Positions 48,901-59,991 of a DNA stretch of 64,000 nucleotides are shown here, in pieces (position 1 is the first letter of the stretch; every line of letters begins with the position of its first letter). Source of the stretch: Absidia repens (taxonomy: Eukaryota > Mucoromycota > Mucoromycetes > Mucorales > Cunninghamellaceae); the NCBI GenBank assembly GCA_002105175.1, contig MCGE01000033.1, forward strand, positions 62,001 through 126,000. The letters run 5' to 3'. Made by a program: the position numbers and the translations under genes. The notes under the pieces were generated by a model. It did no database searches. It was given only the letters and a program-made list of their open reading frames with translations, and was not told where the DNA came from.

Positions 48901-51565
48901 CAGAAAACAATTATCCTAGCGACAATCCAATTGCTACCAACAATGATCCATTTATTTACAACCCATTTACACGAAAGAAGGATCAAAAGGTAAAAAGGTG
49001 CGAATAGATAGATATACAGTGGTCTTATTTATGAATTCGATTATTGTAGGAACAAATTTTGCTGATCAAAAATGAAATAGCCGAATTCCATGTATCTCTG
49101 ATGAATCCCTTTGGCTTTGATCTGGAATTGCAGAGTATCCAACTCTGGTAAGTCGATGCTCTCTCATAATTCGTATGGTCACACTAACTTCCTTTTTTTT
49201 GTGTGTGTTTTTGGTAGTACGTCGGGTGTGTCCTTTCAACCGATACCTCATTCAACTATATTGCCTGCGTATGGGACTTCAACATTGTGCATCTCTGGTG
49301 TTCCAAAGGAATCAGGGGTTCTTACTGTACTGGGCTGTAGAATCAAGATTGTTGGATTTGCTGAACACAAGTTTTTATTAAACCAAGGTAATCTACAAAA
49401 CGGCATGACTATACAGACTAATTAAAATATGTATGTCGCTCCACAATTCTATCACTATGACTGACCTTTTTTTCTTTTGGTTTTTTATGGCTAGACACCC
49501 TGAAAAGCGAAGAAACAGCTAATACCAATCAAAAGGAATTTAATGTTGTTACTGAAGAACCACTCCTCAAAGTAAAATCTACGTCACTAGTACAAGGGGC
49601 TATTATGTTATTTGAAGGTGAAAGGTAATGCTGATAGGAAAATTGCATTTAAATTTGATAAAAATAACTCATTTTTTTATATACATACATTAACAGGGCT
49701 CAAATAAAAATCACTCTTGAAAACATTGGAAGTGCCCTTGTGGATTTCGTGGCCTTATCGTTTACAGATGATGCATCCAACAATGATATTCTGGGTCGCT
49801 CCTCTGGTCCCGTGGGCTCTGATCTATCGATGGAACAGCAATATGAATTAGAACGCATCTCTACTGATAGAAAAGTATTCAGGTGGCGAGGAAATATCAA
49901 GCACAATGATCAAACAATCGGTGACAACGTCTGGCTATCCCCTGACTCAACATTGGAAATCTCACTTGATATATATGGCCGGCGTGGATGGTAATGAAGA
50001 AGAAGAAAAATGTCAAGTCAGATTACTTGGCTGGATTTAACCTTATATTTATTATTCATTACATAGTACGCATGGAACTATAAAAGTGGATTACGGCCAT
50101 TTAGACTACAATGAAGTCGATCAAAATCTGCAGCAACTACCCCTGTCTACTACTTTCTACACACGTCAACTATACATACCTGTTCTCATCACCGTTTATT
50201 GCCACTTGAAACCTCAATACTGGGATATATTATACATTCAACGAGAATATGCATCAGGAAATAATGCCAGGGACCCAAGGACCAGTGATACGGTTACTGC
50301 TGACAACACAAGGAAACACGACATGGGCCTTTTACCGATAGAACAAGTTTTGAAAACATTGAACGAAAAGCAACTTGGGGCAAATGTTATGGACGATGTA
50401 TCTGGACCACATGAACAAAATGAATACTGCTTGGCTACCATTGACATTCAAAATAGGTGGTCATTTCCTTTCCGGGTTACTTTTTCAATTGACAACACTG
50501 GAGAAGATGGCGATACTTTGATGGATGTGGACTCGATTATCCAGCCTGGTACAACATCAAGGTAATTAATATCCCGTCTGATCTATTGACCATATTGATT
50601 GTATTTCATTATCCCTAGGACGCTTTTACCTATCCGGCGCTTCATCTTACCAGAGAACATCACCAACCAGCCTATCACACTCGAAACAAAAAAACAATTT
50701 GTGGTCCCACAAAACCAAGCATTACCGCCTTCATTATCGGCATCCTCTCTAGTGGAACAGGAAAATTACTGGAGGTCGCAGCTTGAACTGTTTTGGTATC
50801 GGGAAAATCTACTACGGAGGATCAAAGCAACTTGGAGTAATTTGGACATGGAGGGGATATCAAATCATGCAGACGATGAAGTCAATCGACAGGGTGATTT
50901 GGATCTACGATCGTGCCTATGTTTGACGTCTGAACAGCTTTCGATCCTCAAGGTACCAGATGTGACATTTGCATTTACATTGGAAGGCCATGGGGTGAAG
51001 CAAATTGGATTCAAACACTTTGTATGTCAATCTGGTCAACATGTAATGCTAACAATCATCGTTAACAATAAACATTGTAAGTCCCCCTCCCCCTCGCTCC
51101 AAAAAAAAAAAGTGGTAGCGGGAAAGTGATATAGTTATCTGATATACTAATCAAAAAAAAACCTTCATCTTCTTCTGATCTATAGTGACAAAAGCGACCA
51201 AATTTATACTTCGAGTCCAGCCAATACAAAATCTGAATGGTGGTGTTAAGGAATACGATCTGTTACAAGACCAACTATTGATGGAAGGAATGAATCAAGT
51301 CATATTACCGCAGGCAAGCACAGCTGTTCTAAAAAAATCATCAGTCAAATGATAATGCTACTAACCCATTTCTCGGCACTTTTTTTTTGTCATACGTGTG
51401 TAGCTTTCACTGGACCATCAAGCGCGGCATACCATTCCACTTTATTTTTTGGCCAAAGGTCGATTTGAATTTTTATACAATGTACAAGATATAATGACCA
51501 AAACGACATACTATGATCAAGAAAACACAGTGGTAGACGTAGTTGACTCTTTAGATTGGCAATAG
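45936..51565 (+). CDS. TRS120: TRAPPII complex subunit Trs120/TRAPPC9
   Basis: Eighteen exons (45936-46098, 46177-46292, 46353-46436, 46495-46662, 46734-47032, 47119-47236, 47311-47868, 47984-48215, 48335-48493, 48601-48989, 49050-49147, 49218-49387, 49495-49624, 49697-49990, 50067-50561, 50619-51076, 51186-51313, 51404-51565) give 1406 residues; yeast Trs120 has 1289. Family signatures include an N-terminal 'RVTVLLVPIYPIKRSVF', 'LFGVIGIMDCQEW' and RIKKLYADFYLLSGRLPDAL with following A-rich helices, then beta-rich C-terminal Ig-like domains ('IKNEIAEFHVSLMNPFGFDL', 'ISGVPKESGVLTVLGCRI'). Trs120 helps TRAPPII activate the Rab Ypt31/32 at the late Golgi. Insertions at 46800-46930 and 47640-47780 are Ser/Pro/Thr-rich. 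The last-but-one intron starts with GC (51314), the only non-GT donor seen. Confidence 0.92.
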
Positions 51566-52132
51566 ATTTTAGATCCCCCCGCCCACCCACCAACCCATTA
51601 TCCTTGTTTTAGTTGGTATAGTGATATCACATTAGGTTAGATATATAGCCCTTTAGCTCCCGTTGCCCTATTTTTAATTTTATTATTACATATTACATTG
51701 TTTTTAATTTTGTCTCTATTCTGTACATATGTATATACGTATACCGCCAATAAAGGCATTGTTCTCTTTTCTATTTTAAAACTGCCTTTCAGTTGTCTAC
51801 TTGTTGTTTTCCTATTTTGGAAGTGTATATATATTCCACCCATCTATTGTTGTTTGTGTATTTTTTGAATAAACTAACCTTTCATGTCACACTATATACC
51901 ATCAACCGACTTTTTTTTCTTTGCCCTGTTTTGTATCAACAAAAGAGTCCAAATAGATAAATAAATAATCAAATGAAGTGTTTTATTGTCAATATGTGAA
52001 TATAAAATTGGGGAATGAGGTATATAAACTAAACTAAACTAAACGTCCAAAAAAAAAAGAGTAATCTATTTCTATATCTATTTCTAACTCTTTTTCTTTT
52101 TTCTTTTTTTGGTGCTCATGGGAAATATCCAT
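51566..52132. other. Convergent 3' region between TRS120 and the F-box gene
   Basis: The two genes end tail to tail here. Poly(A)-signal-like AATAAA words lie at about 51749 (TRS120 sense) and TTTATT at 51974-51985 (F-box sense). No gene is seen. Confidence 0.5.
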
Positions 52133-53396
52133 TCAAATAAGCCGCCAATTGACAATTGATTCTCGAAGATCACCGTATCCAGGACCCTTGATATCATCTA
52201 TATCCATAAAAAATAAAAATAATAAAAAAGTGGGTAAGAAAATGGGTGCATAAGAAGAGTGTGTGTGTGTGTTTTATGTGCCCCTTACCCGATGTGTAAG
52301 CCTTCCCCACCAAACCGTACTTGTCTACAATATAATGCCAGAGTTCCGGCGTACAGATCCCAAAGCCGCCGACAAAGTTCCCTCTTGGTCTTGCATTTGG
52401 ATTCAACGCATCGTTGCTTTCACTTGTTGCCAATGGTAGATTGTTGACGGGACCCACACCGATTTTGCCATCACAAAGTCGCAAAAACCATGAGCATAAC
52501 CACACCCGTTCGATAAAGTAGTAATGAGGATCGCTATCCAGGATATACGCACGGTCGGTTTGTTCCTTGTGTAGTTGTCGTTCGTACATGCATTGTCGTT
52601 TTTGTCGCATCGATTCCTGTCCTAATGCGCTGTCCCGCGTCAGGGTTTCTAGCAGCGAGTTGACATAGTATGCTTCACTGGGATCGCCGCGTGTTTCCCC
52701 TAACTATTATTAGAAACACACAAATTAATCAATATGAGAGGGGACAAATGAAACTACCACACACACATACGCATTTTGTTCGTATATATTAACTTACCAA
52801 TCGAGAGCAAGTAAAGCAAAACATTTGCAATACATTGGTTCTGAACAAGATACCATGACGATCAGGAGCAGCAGTATGGAACCGGTAAGCGCAATCACGA
52901 CATCCTAGTAATATACAATAGATTTAGCTATTTTTTTTTTTTTTTTTTTTTTTTTTGCATCAAGAGAAAGAGAGAAATATCAATATATACACTTACGTAA
53001 GCGAATGTTTCCTTGCCAAATATACAAGCAGAGACCCTGTTCAGCTTGGTTGGAGCCACACGTGCCACAGTTCAGATTTTTTGGCAGCCAGTTGAGGATT
53101 TGCTGGTATCGACTAACGTAGGGAGCAAGTGACTTCCCAGTGACATGACCAACATGAGGACAGATGCGATTGTCATGAGGATCTTCCGTTTTCTTGCTAT
53201 ACATCTCCTTCCACGATTCTTCAGGTAATTTGTAGGTGACACCGTAATTGTTAAAGAGACTTTCTTTCCACACAGCATCGCTATGAGCCACCAACATAAA
53301 CCGATGACACACTTGTGAAAACGATTTGAGATCATCCAGATTCAAATGACCGGCAACAGCTGTGAGTAGTTCATTGTTGAGTTCTGAAATGATCAT
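52133..53396 (-). CDS. F-box protein with Cys-rich (ZnF-UBP-like) and DUSP-like regions
   Basis: Four exons (53396-52997, 52904-52798, 52703-52289, 52197-52133) give 328 residues. Residues 3-50 read as an F-box ('ELNNELLTAVAGHLNLDDLK', 'VCHRFMLVAHSDAVWKE'). Then comes a Cys/His-rich segment (CPHVGH, NCGTCG, RCRDC, FCFTC) with spacing reminiscent of a UBP-type zinc finger. The C-terminal ~120 residues (YYFIERVWLCSWFLRLCDGK...RGNFVGGFGICTPELWHYI...GKAYTS) resemble a DUSP domain of ubiquitin-specific proteases. F-box proteins recruit substrates to SCF ubiquitin ligases; the other two modules are known from deubiquitinases, so this looks like a ubiquitin-pathway adaptor. Both C-terminal assignments are by eye and moderate. 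The start at 53396 is preferred over 53459, whose extension is a poly-Phe translation of a T-run. Confidence 0.78.
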
Positions 53397-53703
53397 GTCA
53401 ATGAGTGCAAGCAACAAAAAAAAAAAGAAAAAAAAAGAAAAAGAAGTAACAACGATCAAAAAAAAAAAAAAAAAAAAAAAAGGAAGAGAAAGAGAAAAAA
53501 AACATTTTTTTGCCTCTTATCGTAATTTCCACCTCCGCATCCAATGGTCTAATTTTTTCTCGTGTGGCAGAGTGGGCTCATGATTCTTTGTTTTTGGACT
53601 GCACCCAAAAACGATATATTTCCCCAATCGTTTAAAGATTGAAAAAAAAGAAGGGTAGAAAGAGACACCTGTCCAGTATGATATGTTACGCTGAACGCTT
53701 ATT

Positions 53704-53719
53704 GGCGGAATTTTAAAAA
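53704..53719 (-). promoter_or_regulatory. TTTTAAAATTCCGCC motif upstream of the F-box gene
   Basis: It lies ~310 bp upstream of the start codon and in the gene's sense reads ATTTTTAAAATTCCGCC. It matches, in the same order and strand, the TTTCAAATTCCGCC block of the dispersed repeat. Role inferred from recurrence only. Confidence 0.35.
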
Positions 53720-54126
53720 TGCAGTAGTGAAAATTCAGTTCTGAAAAATCCCAGTTTTGACTATTCAACACCACAAAAAAAATTAAAAAAAAGGTATAAA
53801 TATTGAGGGAAAAGGAGTCAATTATTTTAGCACCAACCAATCTCTACTTTATCTTAATTTATCAATAAAATCATTACCAAGGTTTTTTTTTAGACCACCC
53901 AAAGCTTGTTGTATTAATTTTACTCCAACTTTTGGAATACCTTTATTACAAACGTTTGACAGCTGAGTCTGAATTATATTTTACCTTTCTCTCTTGACTT
54001 GATCAAAGTCTTTATCCATTGTAGTGACCTTATTATAGTCACTTCTGAAAATAATAATCACAATCGGACTTCCAAGTCTAATTAATACTTTTATTTTCAA
54101 GTCTTTGAAGCTACAAGCGGTTTAGG

Positions 54127-54710
54127 AACTTCACCCTAAAAAGTTTTGGTGCTCACATTATATAAAATAAAAACTGTCGGCCCTATAAGAAATATGGGTG
54201 CGTTCATCTCGTCCATTTTTGGCGTTAGTTCTGCCATTGGTTGGGCTATGCAGTGACTGGTTTTTATGCGGACCGATGTCGACAAGTGTCGGCAAGTGTT
54301 GACAGGTGTCGACAAGTGTCGTCCTGCACCACCCCTTCATATATAGTTAGCCTCTTTTTTTGATTAGTATAAATACCTCCACTTCCCCGCAACAATTTTA
54401 TTTTTTTAGTTATTTATTTTTACATATTTATCTCAACCTCTTTTTATATAAAATTCAGTACAAAGGTTTTTAACCACCAAATCACTGTCTTATTTTTATT
54501 TTGTTTCTATCGTCTATATAGAAACTTTCTCTTATTTTTTGTGACTACAAGTCCTCTTTTTATTTTATTTTTACTGTGTGTTATACACTTATTTTTATTG
54601 AACCAACAAAGGTCAATACTTTTCTTTTTATTTTATTTTACTCTTTCAAGTTTATTTTTTATAAACTTTCTCTACAGTTGGACTTTATCTACAAAAGTTC
54701 TGGTGCTCAC
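54127..54710 (-). mobile_element. Candidate ~550-bp insertion flanked by 31-bp direct repeats near tRNA-Tyr
   Basis: The flanking repeats (54127-54156 and 54681-54710) share most of GAACTTCACCCTAAAAAG followed by TTTTGGTGCTCAC. The tRNA-Tyr locus at 11.2 kb has one copy (11504-11536) and lacks the intervening sequence. The segment contains a TATAAATA word, long AT-rich stretches and a 10-bp tandem repeat, but no coding potential. A solo LTR or another tRNA-targeting element is possible; a simple duplication is not excluded. Confidence 0.4.
54278..54322. repeat. 10-bp tandem repeat, about four units
   Basis: Units GTCGACAAGT, GTCGGCAAGT, GTTGACAGGT, GTCGACAAGT, then a partial GTCGT. Seen directly; it is GC-richer than its surroundings. 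Confidence 0.85.
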
Positions 54711-55007
54711 TACTATCAAATCTATTTTTGTCCGATTCAGGAACAAAATATTTCAAATTCCGCCGAAGGAAGAAAATTATTTTTCAAAGCTCCAAACGAT
54801 CAAAGCTACACCAAAGGATCACTCAAGACATCCTATTTAACCCAGAAAAACATAAAAAAACCTACAAAAACACAATCCAGTTGGACTAAAATCACAAATT
54901 TAGCCGCAACAAAACTTACAAAAACAAATTTTCAGTTACGACCGCATAACCAAAACTAAATCCCGACCTTTGTTCAGAGATGGGCAAAAAAGAAGCAAAA
55001 AGGAAGT

Positions 55008-55090
55008 CCCTTCAACCTGATTCGAACAAGTGACCTAAGGATGACAATTATCATTACAGTCCTCCGCTCTACCAACTGAGCTATAAAGGG
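55008..55090 (-). tRNA. tRNA-Tyr (GTA) with an 11-nt intron, second copy
   Basis: On the minus strand it has the same cloverleaf as the gene at 11219-11301; the anticodon is at 55057-55055 and the intron at 55053-55043. The intron (TGATAATTGTC) differs from the other copy (TGTTAATTGTC) by one base and the exons look identical. The gene lies ~350 bp upstream of the CENP-I gene and is divergent from it. Confidence 0.95.
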
Positions 55091-55438
55091 ATTTGTTGAA
55101 AAATTTTATGACTCGTTGTATACATCCCTCAAAGGCGGGGTTTCAAACGTTTGGAACCAGTTTTATCGTCTTTCTCACTAAATATTATCTAGTGGATTAT
55201 TAGAAAGTCTTGAAGGCAACATAGAAATACGTACTGTATTAAAATATGGATTTGTTTGATGCCCAATAAGATCCTGGGTCACTGTTTCAAAAAAAAGTCG
55301 ATCTCTGGATCGGGACATGAAAACGCGTGCCAGACTGTTTTTTTTAATCGATTTTTTTTTTGGATCCCTTTTTTGCCGTTTCTCTTCTAATTTTTTTTTT
55401 TTTTTTTCCCCTGCGCCGCCCATTGGATATCTACCATA
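55091..55438. promoter_or_regulatory. Upstream region of the CENP-I gene
   Basis: It contains a GGCGGGGTTTCAAAC block (55134-55148), the same core as the repeat-associated motif but on the opposite strand relative to the gene, and T-runs at 55340-55355 and 55391-55407 just ahead of the start codon. Confidence 0.4.
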
Positions 55439-58400
55439 ATGGACACTGCGACAATGAATAGCATTAGTGATAGTAAGTAAAGAAAAACAAAAAAAGGGAG
55501 GATAAAGACACATTCTAATCAACATATGTTTCCCTCTGACAATATTTATATAGACGATTTTGCGAGCTCGATCGACTATGATGTATTCGCGACAACCACT
55601 GATCCAGCTCAAAAACCCGAAGACATGAACATTAGCCAACATAATGTGGATGACCACATCAACTATGCTTTGGAAAAGACACTTTCTTGTAAGTTTCTCC
55701 TGGAACTTGAGATCAAAACACACGCAACTATTGACTTTTTTTTTTTTTTTTCTTTATAGCCTTGCAAATCTCGGTAAGCCGCAAACCGGTGTTTCTCAAT
55801 CAAGTAGCTCCTCACATCAAAAAATACGGCCTCAACTCAGTGCAAATGGGCCATTTATTGAACATTATCTTAACTCAAAAGCAAAGTAAGTGGAACAGTT
55901 AGAAAAAGGAAGGTGGAGAAGTCAACAGGACTAACTTTTTTTTTTTTTTTTTTGACATGTCCAGCTCCAAAGAATGTAACCAGTAGAGCAGCACTATTAT
56001 TACCCAGAACATCAGTGCCCGAAAAACTTATTCTTTGCATCTACGGAAACTTGGCTTGTCGCCGATGTGAACCGCATACAATGGTAAGAGGTCTCAGCCA
56101 AATTTACTAAAATCATGCTATTGTCCACTCAACTTCTTTCTATATGTATTTATAGCAAGCTCTTCTGAAATGGGTTGTGTCTATTTACGATTTGATTGAT
56201 GGGAAGGAACAAATTAACAAAATGTACTGTGTGCTGTTTTATTACCTAAATATTGAACAACTACGGTAAAAAAAAAAAAAAAAAAAAAAAAAACCGAAAT
56301 GAAGAGAGGGGGGAGGACAGTATGAAATATCCATTCGTGTTGATTATATTTCTTTTTTTCAAACCAACAGACCTCAACTTTGCCATCTTTTATTCATGAT
56401 GACCAAAAAAGTCCATGTAAAACCGTATCGTGTACGCTTTTTGTAAGTTTACATACTCTGACCACCAGGGGAAAGGAAATGGATGAACACATGTATCGAT
56501 GGCTAACTTTTTTTTTTGGATACAATAGGTTGGATTTGGCGGAAAAAGTGGAAGCTGAGCCTGAACTTCGCACACTCATCAAGTTATTCCAAAGCTTTAA
56601 TTCAGAAATCGTCATGCCAAAGAAATACAAATGGTCTAGAGGCACTGCATTTTATGTAAGTTATTTTTGTTTTTCATACAAAAACCCTTTGTAAAGTGAA
56701 CTCACCCACTTTTTAGCGCATCGACACGGCCTTTGAAGACGATCTCATCAAACTACGAAAATTATGGAGAAATGATACCACACCTGTAACCCCTGTTGTG
56801 TCCTCTGATCTACTGTCACAGGAAGAACTTGATCATGAAGAATCTACTACGTCACAAACTGTAAGCTCGTCCCGCCCTGCCCTCAAAAAATAACTGTTAC
56901 ATTATCAATTGGCGTATATTCATTGTTAATAACAACCTCTCTTTACTTTCATAGGATAAGCCCCGCAAAAGACAGCGACGCGTTGCCTTTAATCAGCCTG
57001 CTGTGAAGGTAACCTAAAACATCGTTTGCATAATGAATGAATGGATGCTTATTTCATTTGACTTTCTTTCTTTATTTATTTAGTCTTTGAATATTGGCAT
57101 TGACACTGCTGAATTACTGACCTATGTGGATCAAGAAAGTATACCAAAGCTAATCTCGGAATTTCTCAGTAATCGAATGGTTCAGCATGCCATTATCTGC
57201 AAACCGAATGGTAAGTTGTCCTCTCCCCTTTCCCCTACCAACAAAACGATATGCTGTCCTGTATACTCACATCGGGAACTGTTTTTTTTTTCTTCTTTAA
57301 ATGAAAACTTGATTGACATGTAGACGTGGTGATCCCAAGGATGTGTGATATATTAGCACAACGATTGATGGATCTTCTCTATTGGAATCGACAAACTCCT
57401 AAATCGCTTGCTTTGCTAAAGGACTTATTGCATAGGATACTTAAATTGGCTCGACTATCAAAGGTAAAAAAAAAAAAAAACCAACAGCAACTTATGAATG
57501 ATGGAATGGGGTGGTGATTCTCATTTGTTCCCTCTTTATTTTTTCCTACTTAGGCTCATATCCCTGTGGTGGAAACGTTTTTAGAACGATACTTGAAATC
57601 ATGGAATGGCTTTGATTGTGTGGATGAAATCTTTGAATTGTTGACGTATATCAAACCAAGCTCATTTCCAGGTAAAAAAGAGTTTGAAAATAGAAAATGA
57701 AGGGCCGCTTGACATATTACTCAAAACTCTCTTTGTTGCACCTGTTCCTTTTGACATAGATATATTTGAATCCTTCCTCAAACCGCTCAGTCAACTCTAT
57801 TGTATCTCGGATGTACGATGGAAGGTAATATACATTCAAAAATGAATAAAAATATAGTGCTTGTATGTATTCAGAACTAATTCATGGTGTGGGTTTTGTT
57901 ACATGATTTAGGCAAAACTTATACTGTGTTATAAAGATTGGTTGAAACATTGGGCGCTTTTGGATTGGCACCGTCACGCGGATCGAAGAAACGCCACATT
58001 GAAAGAAGGCACTGAGATGGCTGTTGATAATCTGTAAGTAAATGGCTTCGTGCGAATAAAAAAAAAAGACAAACGGATGATGAACTCATCTACAACATTA
58101 ATTATTTCACAGGGCATGGTTATTCCAAGGGCTCTCATTCAATGTCAATTACTTTAACGTCATGCAACAATTAATATATCACGTGGATCGACTCTGTGTT
58201 CAAGGACTAGTCTTGGAACAGGATCACGCTTTGTTACAGCACGCATCGCTTTCCTTCTTTGAATTCGTAAGTAACTAGAAAAGGGAAGGGGACTTCATCA
58301 GGCAGTCGGGCAGGAGGGGCCAAAAGGTAAATTATCAGTGTATTTATTTATTTATTTATCTATGTATATGTATAGACGGCTTCCATTTCATTACAACACG

Positions 58401-59267
58401 ATATTCCAACCATCATCATCCCTGCAGCATCCTTGGTGTATCGAAGCTTTTTCTCGGCCAATGCCATGGCGGTGTCGCGCATCTGTGGTATCCTCTACAA
58501 TTACCAGTTATCCTTTCAGGATAACGACCGAAAGGTGGATGACTGGATGGATAAAAACAGTGAACAGTATTTGGAACACTTCAACATGTATGTGATGGAT
58601 ATTTGCAATTGTTTATGGCGAAATCTGGCATTTGAACGTTCATCTGAAGATACAACGGCATTCTCTCTTGTCGAGTAAGTTGGCAAACATACACACACAA
58701 ACAATGATCCGTTCATTCACATACTCTCTCTTTATTTTGATATAGCGAAACCATCCGGGGATTCCGGGAAAAATGCGAACAAAGAGGGGATTCGCTTCAT
58801 TTGCTATTCTCTTTGACTCATTCGAGTGCTTTTGTTAGCTATTCAAAACATTTTATGGATGTAAGCCAACGCCTCCCCTTTTCTCGAAAATCTCCCTCCC
58901 ACTGATCTTTATTTTTTTTTTTTTAGCTCAAGACCCAAGAACTTGGACTGCCAAAGCAAAGCAACGAACCTGTCACGGTGGATACTGTCCAAACGCTCGT
59001 TGATGTAAAAAAAAAAAAAAAAAAAAAAAAATGGATGTAATTTGTATTAACTAAGCATCGTGTTCTTCTTTACAGGTTGACGGTGAGGCAATGACATATA
59101 TGGATTACCGGGTAGAATATCTGGATTACTTGAAAGACCTTGGGTTCCGTGGCGTCCATGATCTTCTTTATGCATGTATGGCTTCTCTCATCGAACGAAA
59201 GCAAATGGACCAAGAAGGATCTGTGGAAACTGTAGAATCCTCTGTTAGCGAGGTAGCAAAGAATTAG
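55439..59267 (+). CDS. Inner kinetochore protein CENP-I (Mis6/Ctf3)
   Basis: Nineteen exons (55439-55472, 55554-55688, 55760-55885, 55965-56083, 56156-56265, 56371-56442, 56529-56655, 56717-56860, 56955-57008, 57084-57210, 57324-57463, 57554-57671, 57760-57824, 57912-58033, 58113-58266, 58376-58674, 58746-58860, 58927-59004, 59076-59267) join in frame to 776 residues; human CENP-I has 756. The Mis6 signature is the helical 'LCHLLFMMTKKVHVKPYRVR' ... 'LRTLIKLFQSFNSEIV' block at about residues 180-240. A basic KPRKRQRR stretch (~312) is a likely nuclear localisation signal. CENP-I is part of the constitutive centromere-associated network. The rest is all-helical with no other domain visible. 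AATAAA at 59365-59370. Confidence 0.82.
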
Positions 59268-59991
59268 CTCTCTGTTAGGTGGTAGATAGTATTTTAGCGC
59301 TTATTTACAAATATATATTTGAATTCATCGTTTTTTATCCCCTCTTCCGGCGCTCCTTCAATTGAATAAAAATAAAAGGATCTTCATGAAAAAAAAAAAA
59401 AAAGAAATGTAAAAATATGGTGATGGAAAGGATATTTTTTTTTTTACTGCTGCCCACTTATCATCTCAACCCCCCTCCGCTTCCCCTTTTTTTTTATATT
59501 TTCTTAAATAGATGATTGGTCTGTCACCGTCCCGTTGTGTCTTCCAATTAAGGTATCAATGCATGTGGGGGGCATCAATGGAAAAGCACTTTTCTCCTCC
59601 CTCTCTCTCCGAAACAACCTTGGATCCAAGAACTATGGAGGCTGCTTTTGGAAGGAATGAAGAATGGTGATTTTTTTCTGTTGTTGAATAATGAAGATCA
59701 CAAGTGGAATTTTTTTTTTTAAAAAAATTGACGGATCAGAAGAGAGACAGAGAGAGTCATGAATTCGAGAGATGATGCAGTAGCTCTTTTTTTTTGAGGC
59801 GACACAAAGAAGGTAAGCACGAGAAAAAAAGGTTTTGAAGCCCCGAATATTGAACTGCTTCCGCCTCCCTCTTTTTTTTTTTTTTTTTTTTTTAGTCTTG
59901 ATTCTATTTTGTGTCTTCTCCCCCTTTTTCTTTTTCTTTATCTTTTTTTCTTTTTATCTTTTATTTCATACATTTGTTTTAATCATACATC
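59268..59991. promoter_or_regulatory. CENP-I 3' flank and beta-tubulin promoter region
   Basis: No gene is seen. Strong C/T-rich tracts (59595-59615 and 59860-59960) precede the tubulin ATG, typical of highly expressed fungal promoters. GA-rich sequence lies at 59740-59760. Confidence 0.5.
59365..59370 (+). terminator. Poly(A) signal of the CENP-I gene
   Basis: GAATAAAAATAAAAGG lies ~100 bp after the stop codon in an AT-rich 3' flank. Confidence 0.5.

Larger units (their letters stand above)
53397..55007. other. Intergenic region, F-box gene to second tRNA-Tyr
   Basis: It contains the F-box gene promoter region (motif at 53704-53719), two 31-bp direct repeats (54127-54156 and 54681-54710) bracketing ~550 bp, and a 10-bp tandem repeat (54278-54322). 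A 127-codon ORF (54576-54959) has no recognisable similarity and is not called. Confidence 0.55.

Noticed and set aside
54576..54959. 127-codon ORF near the second tRNA-Tyr, possible retroelement gag
   Set aside because: Composition is low complexity, no zinc knuckle or protease motif is seen, and part of it aligns to non-coding flank at the other tRNA-Tyr.
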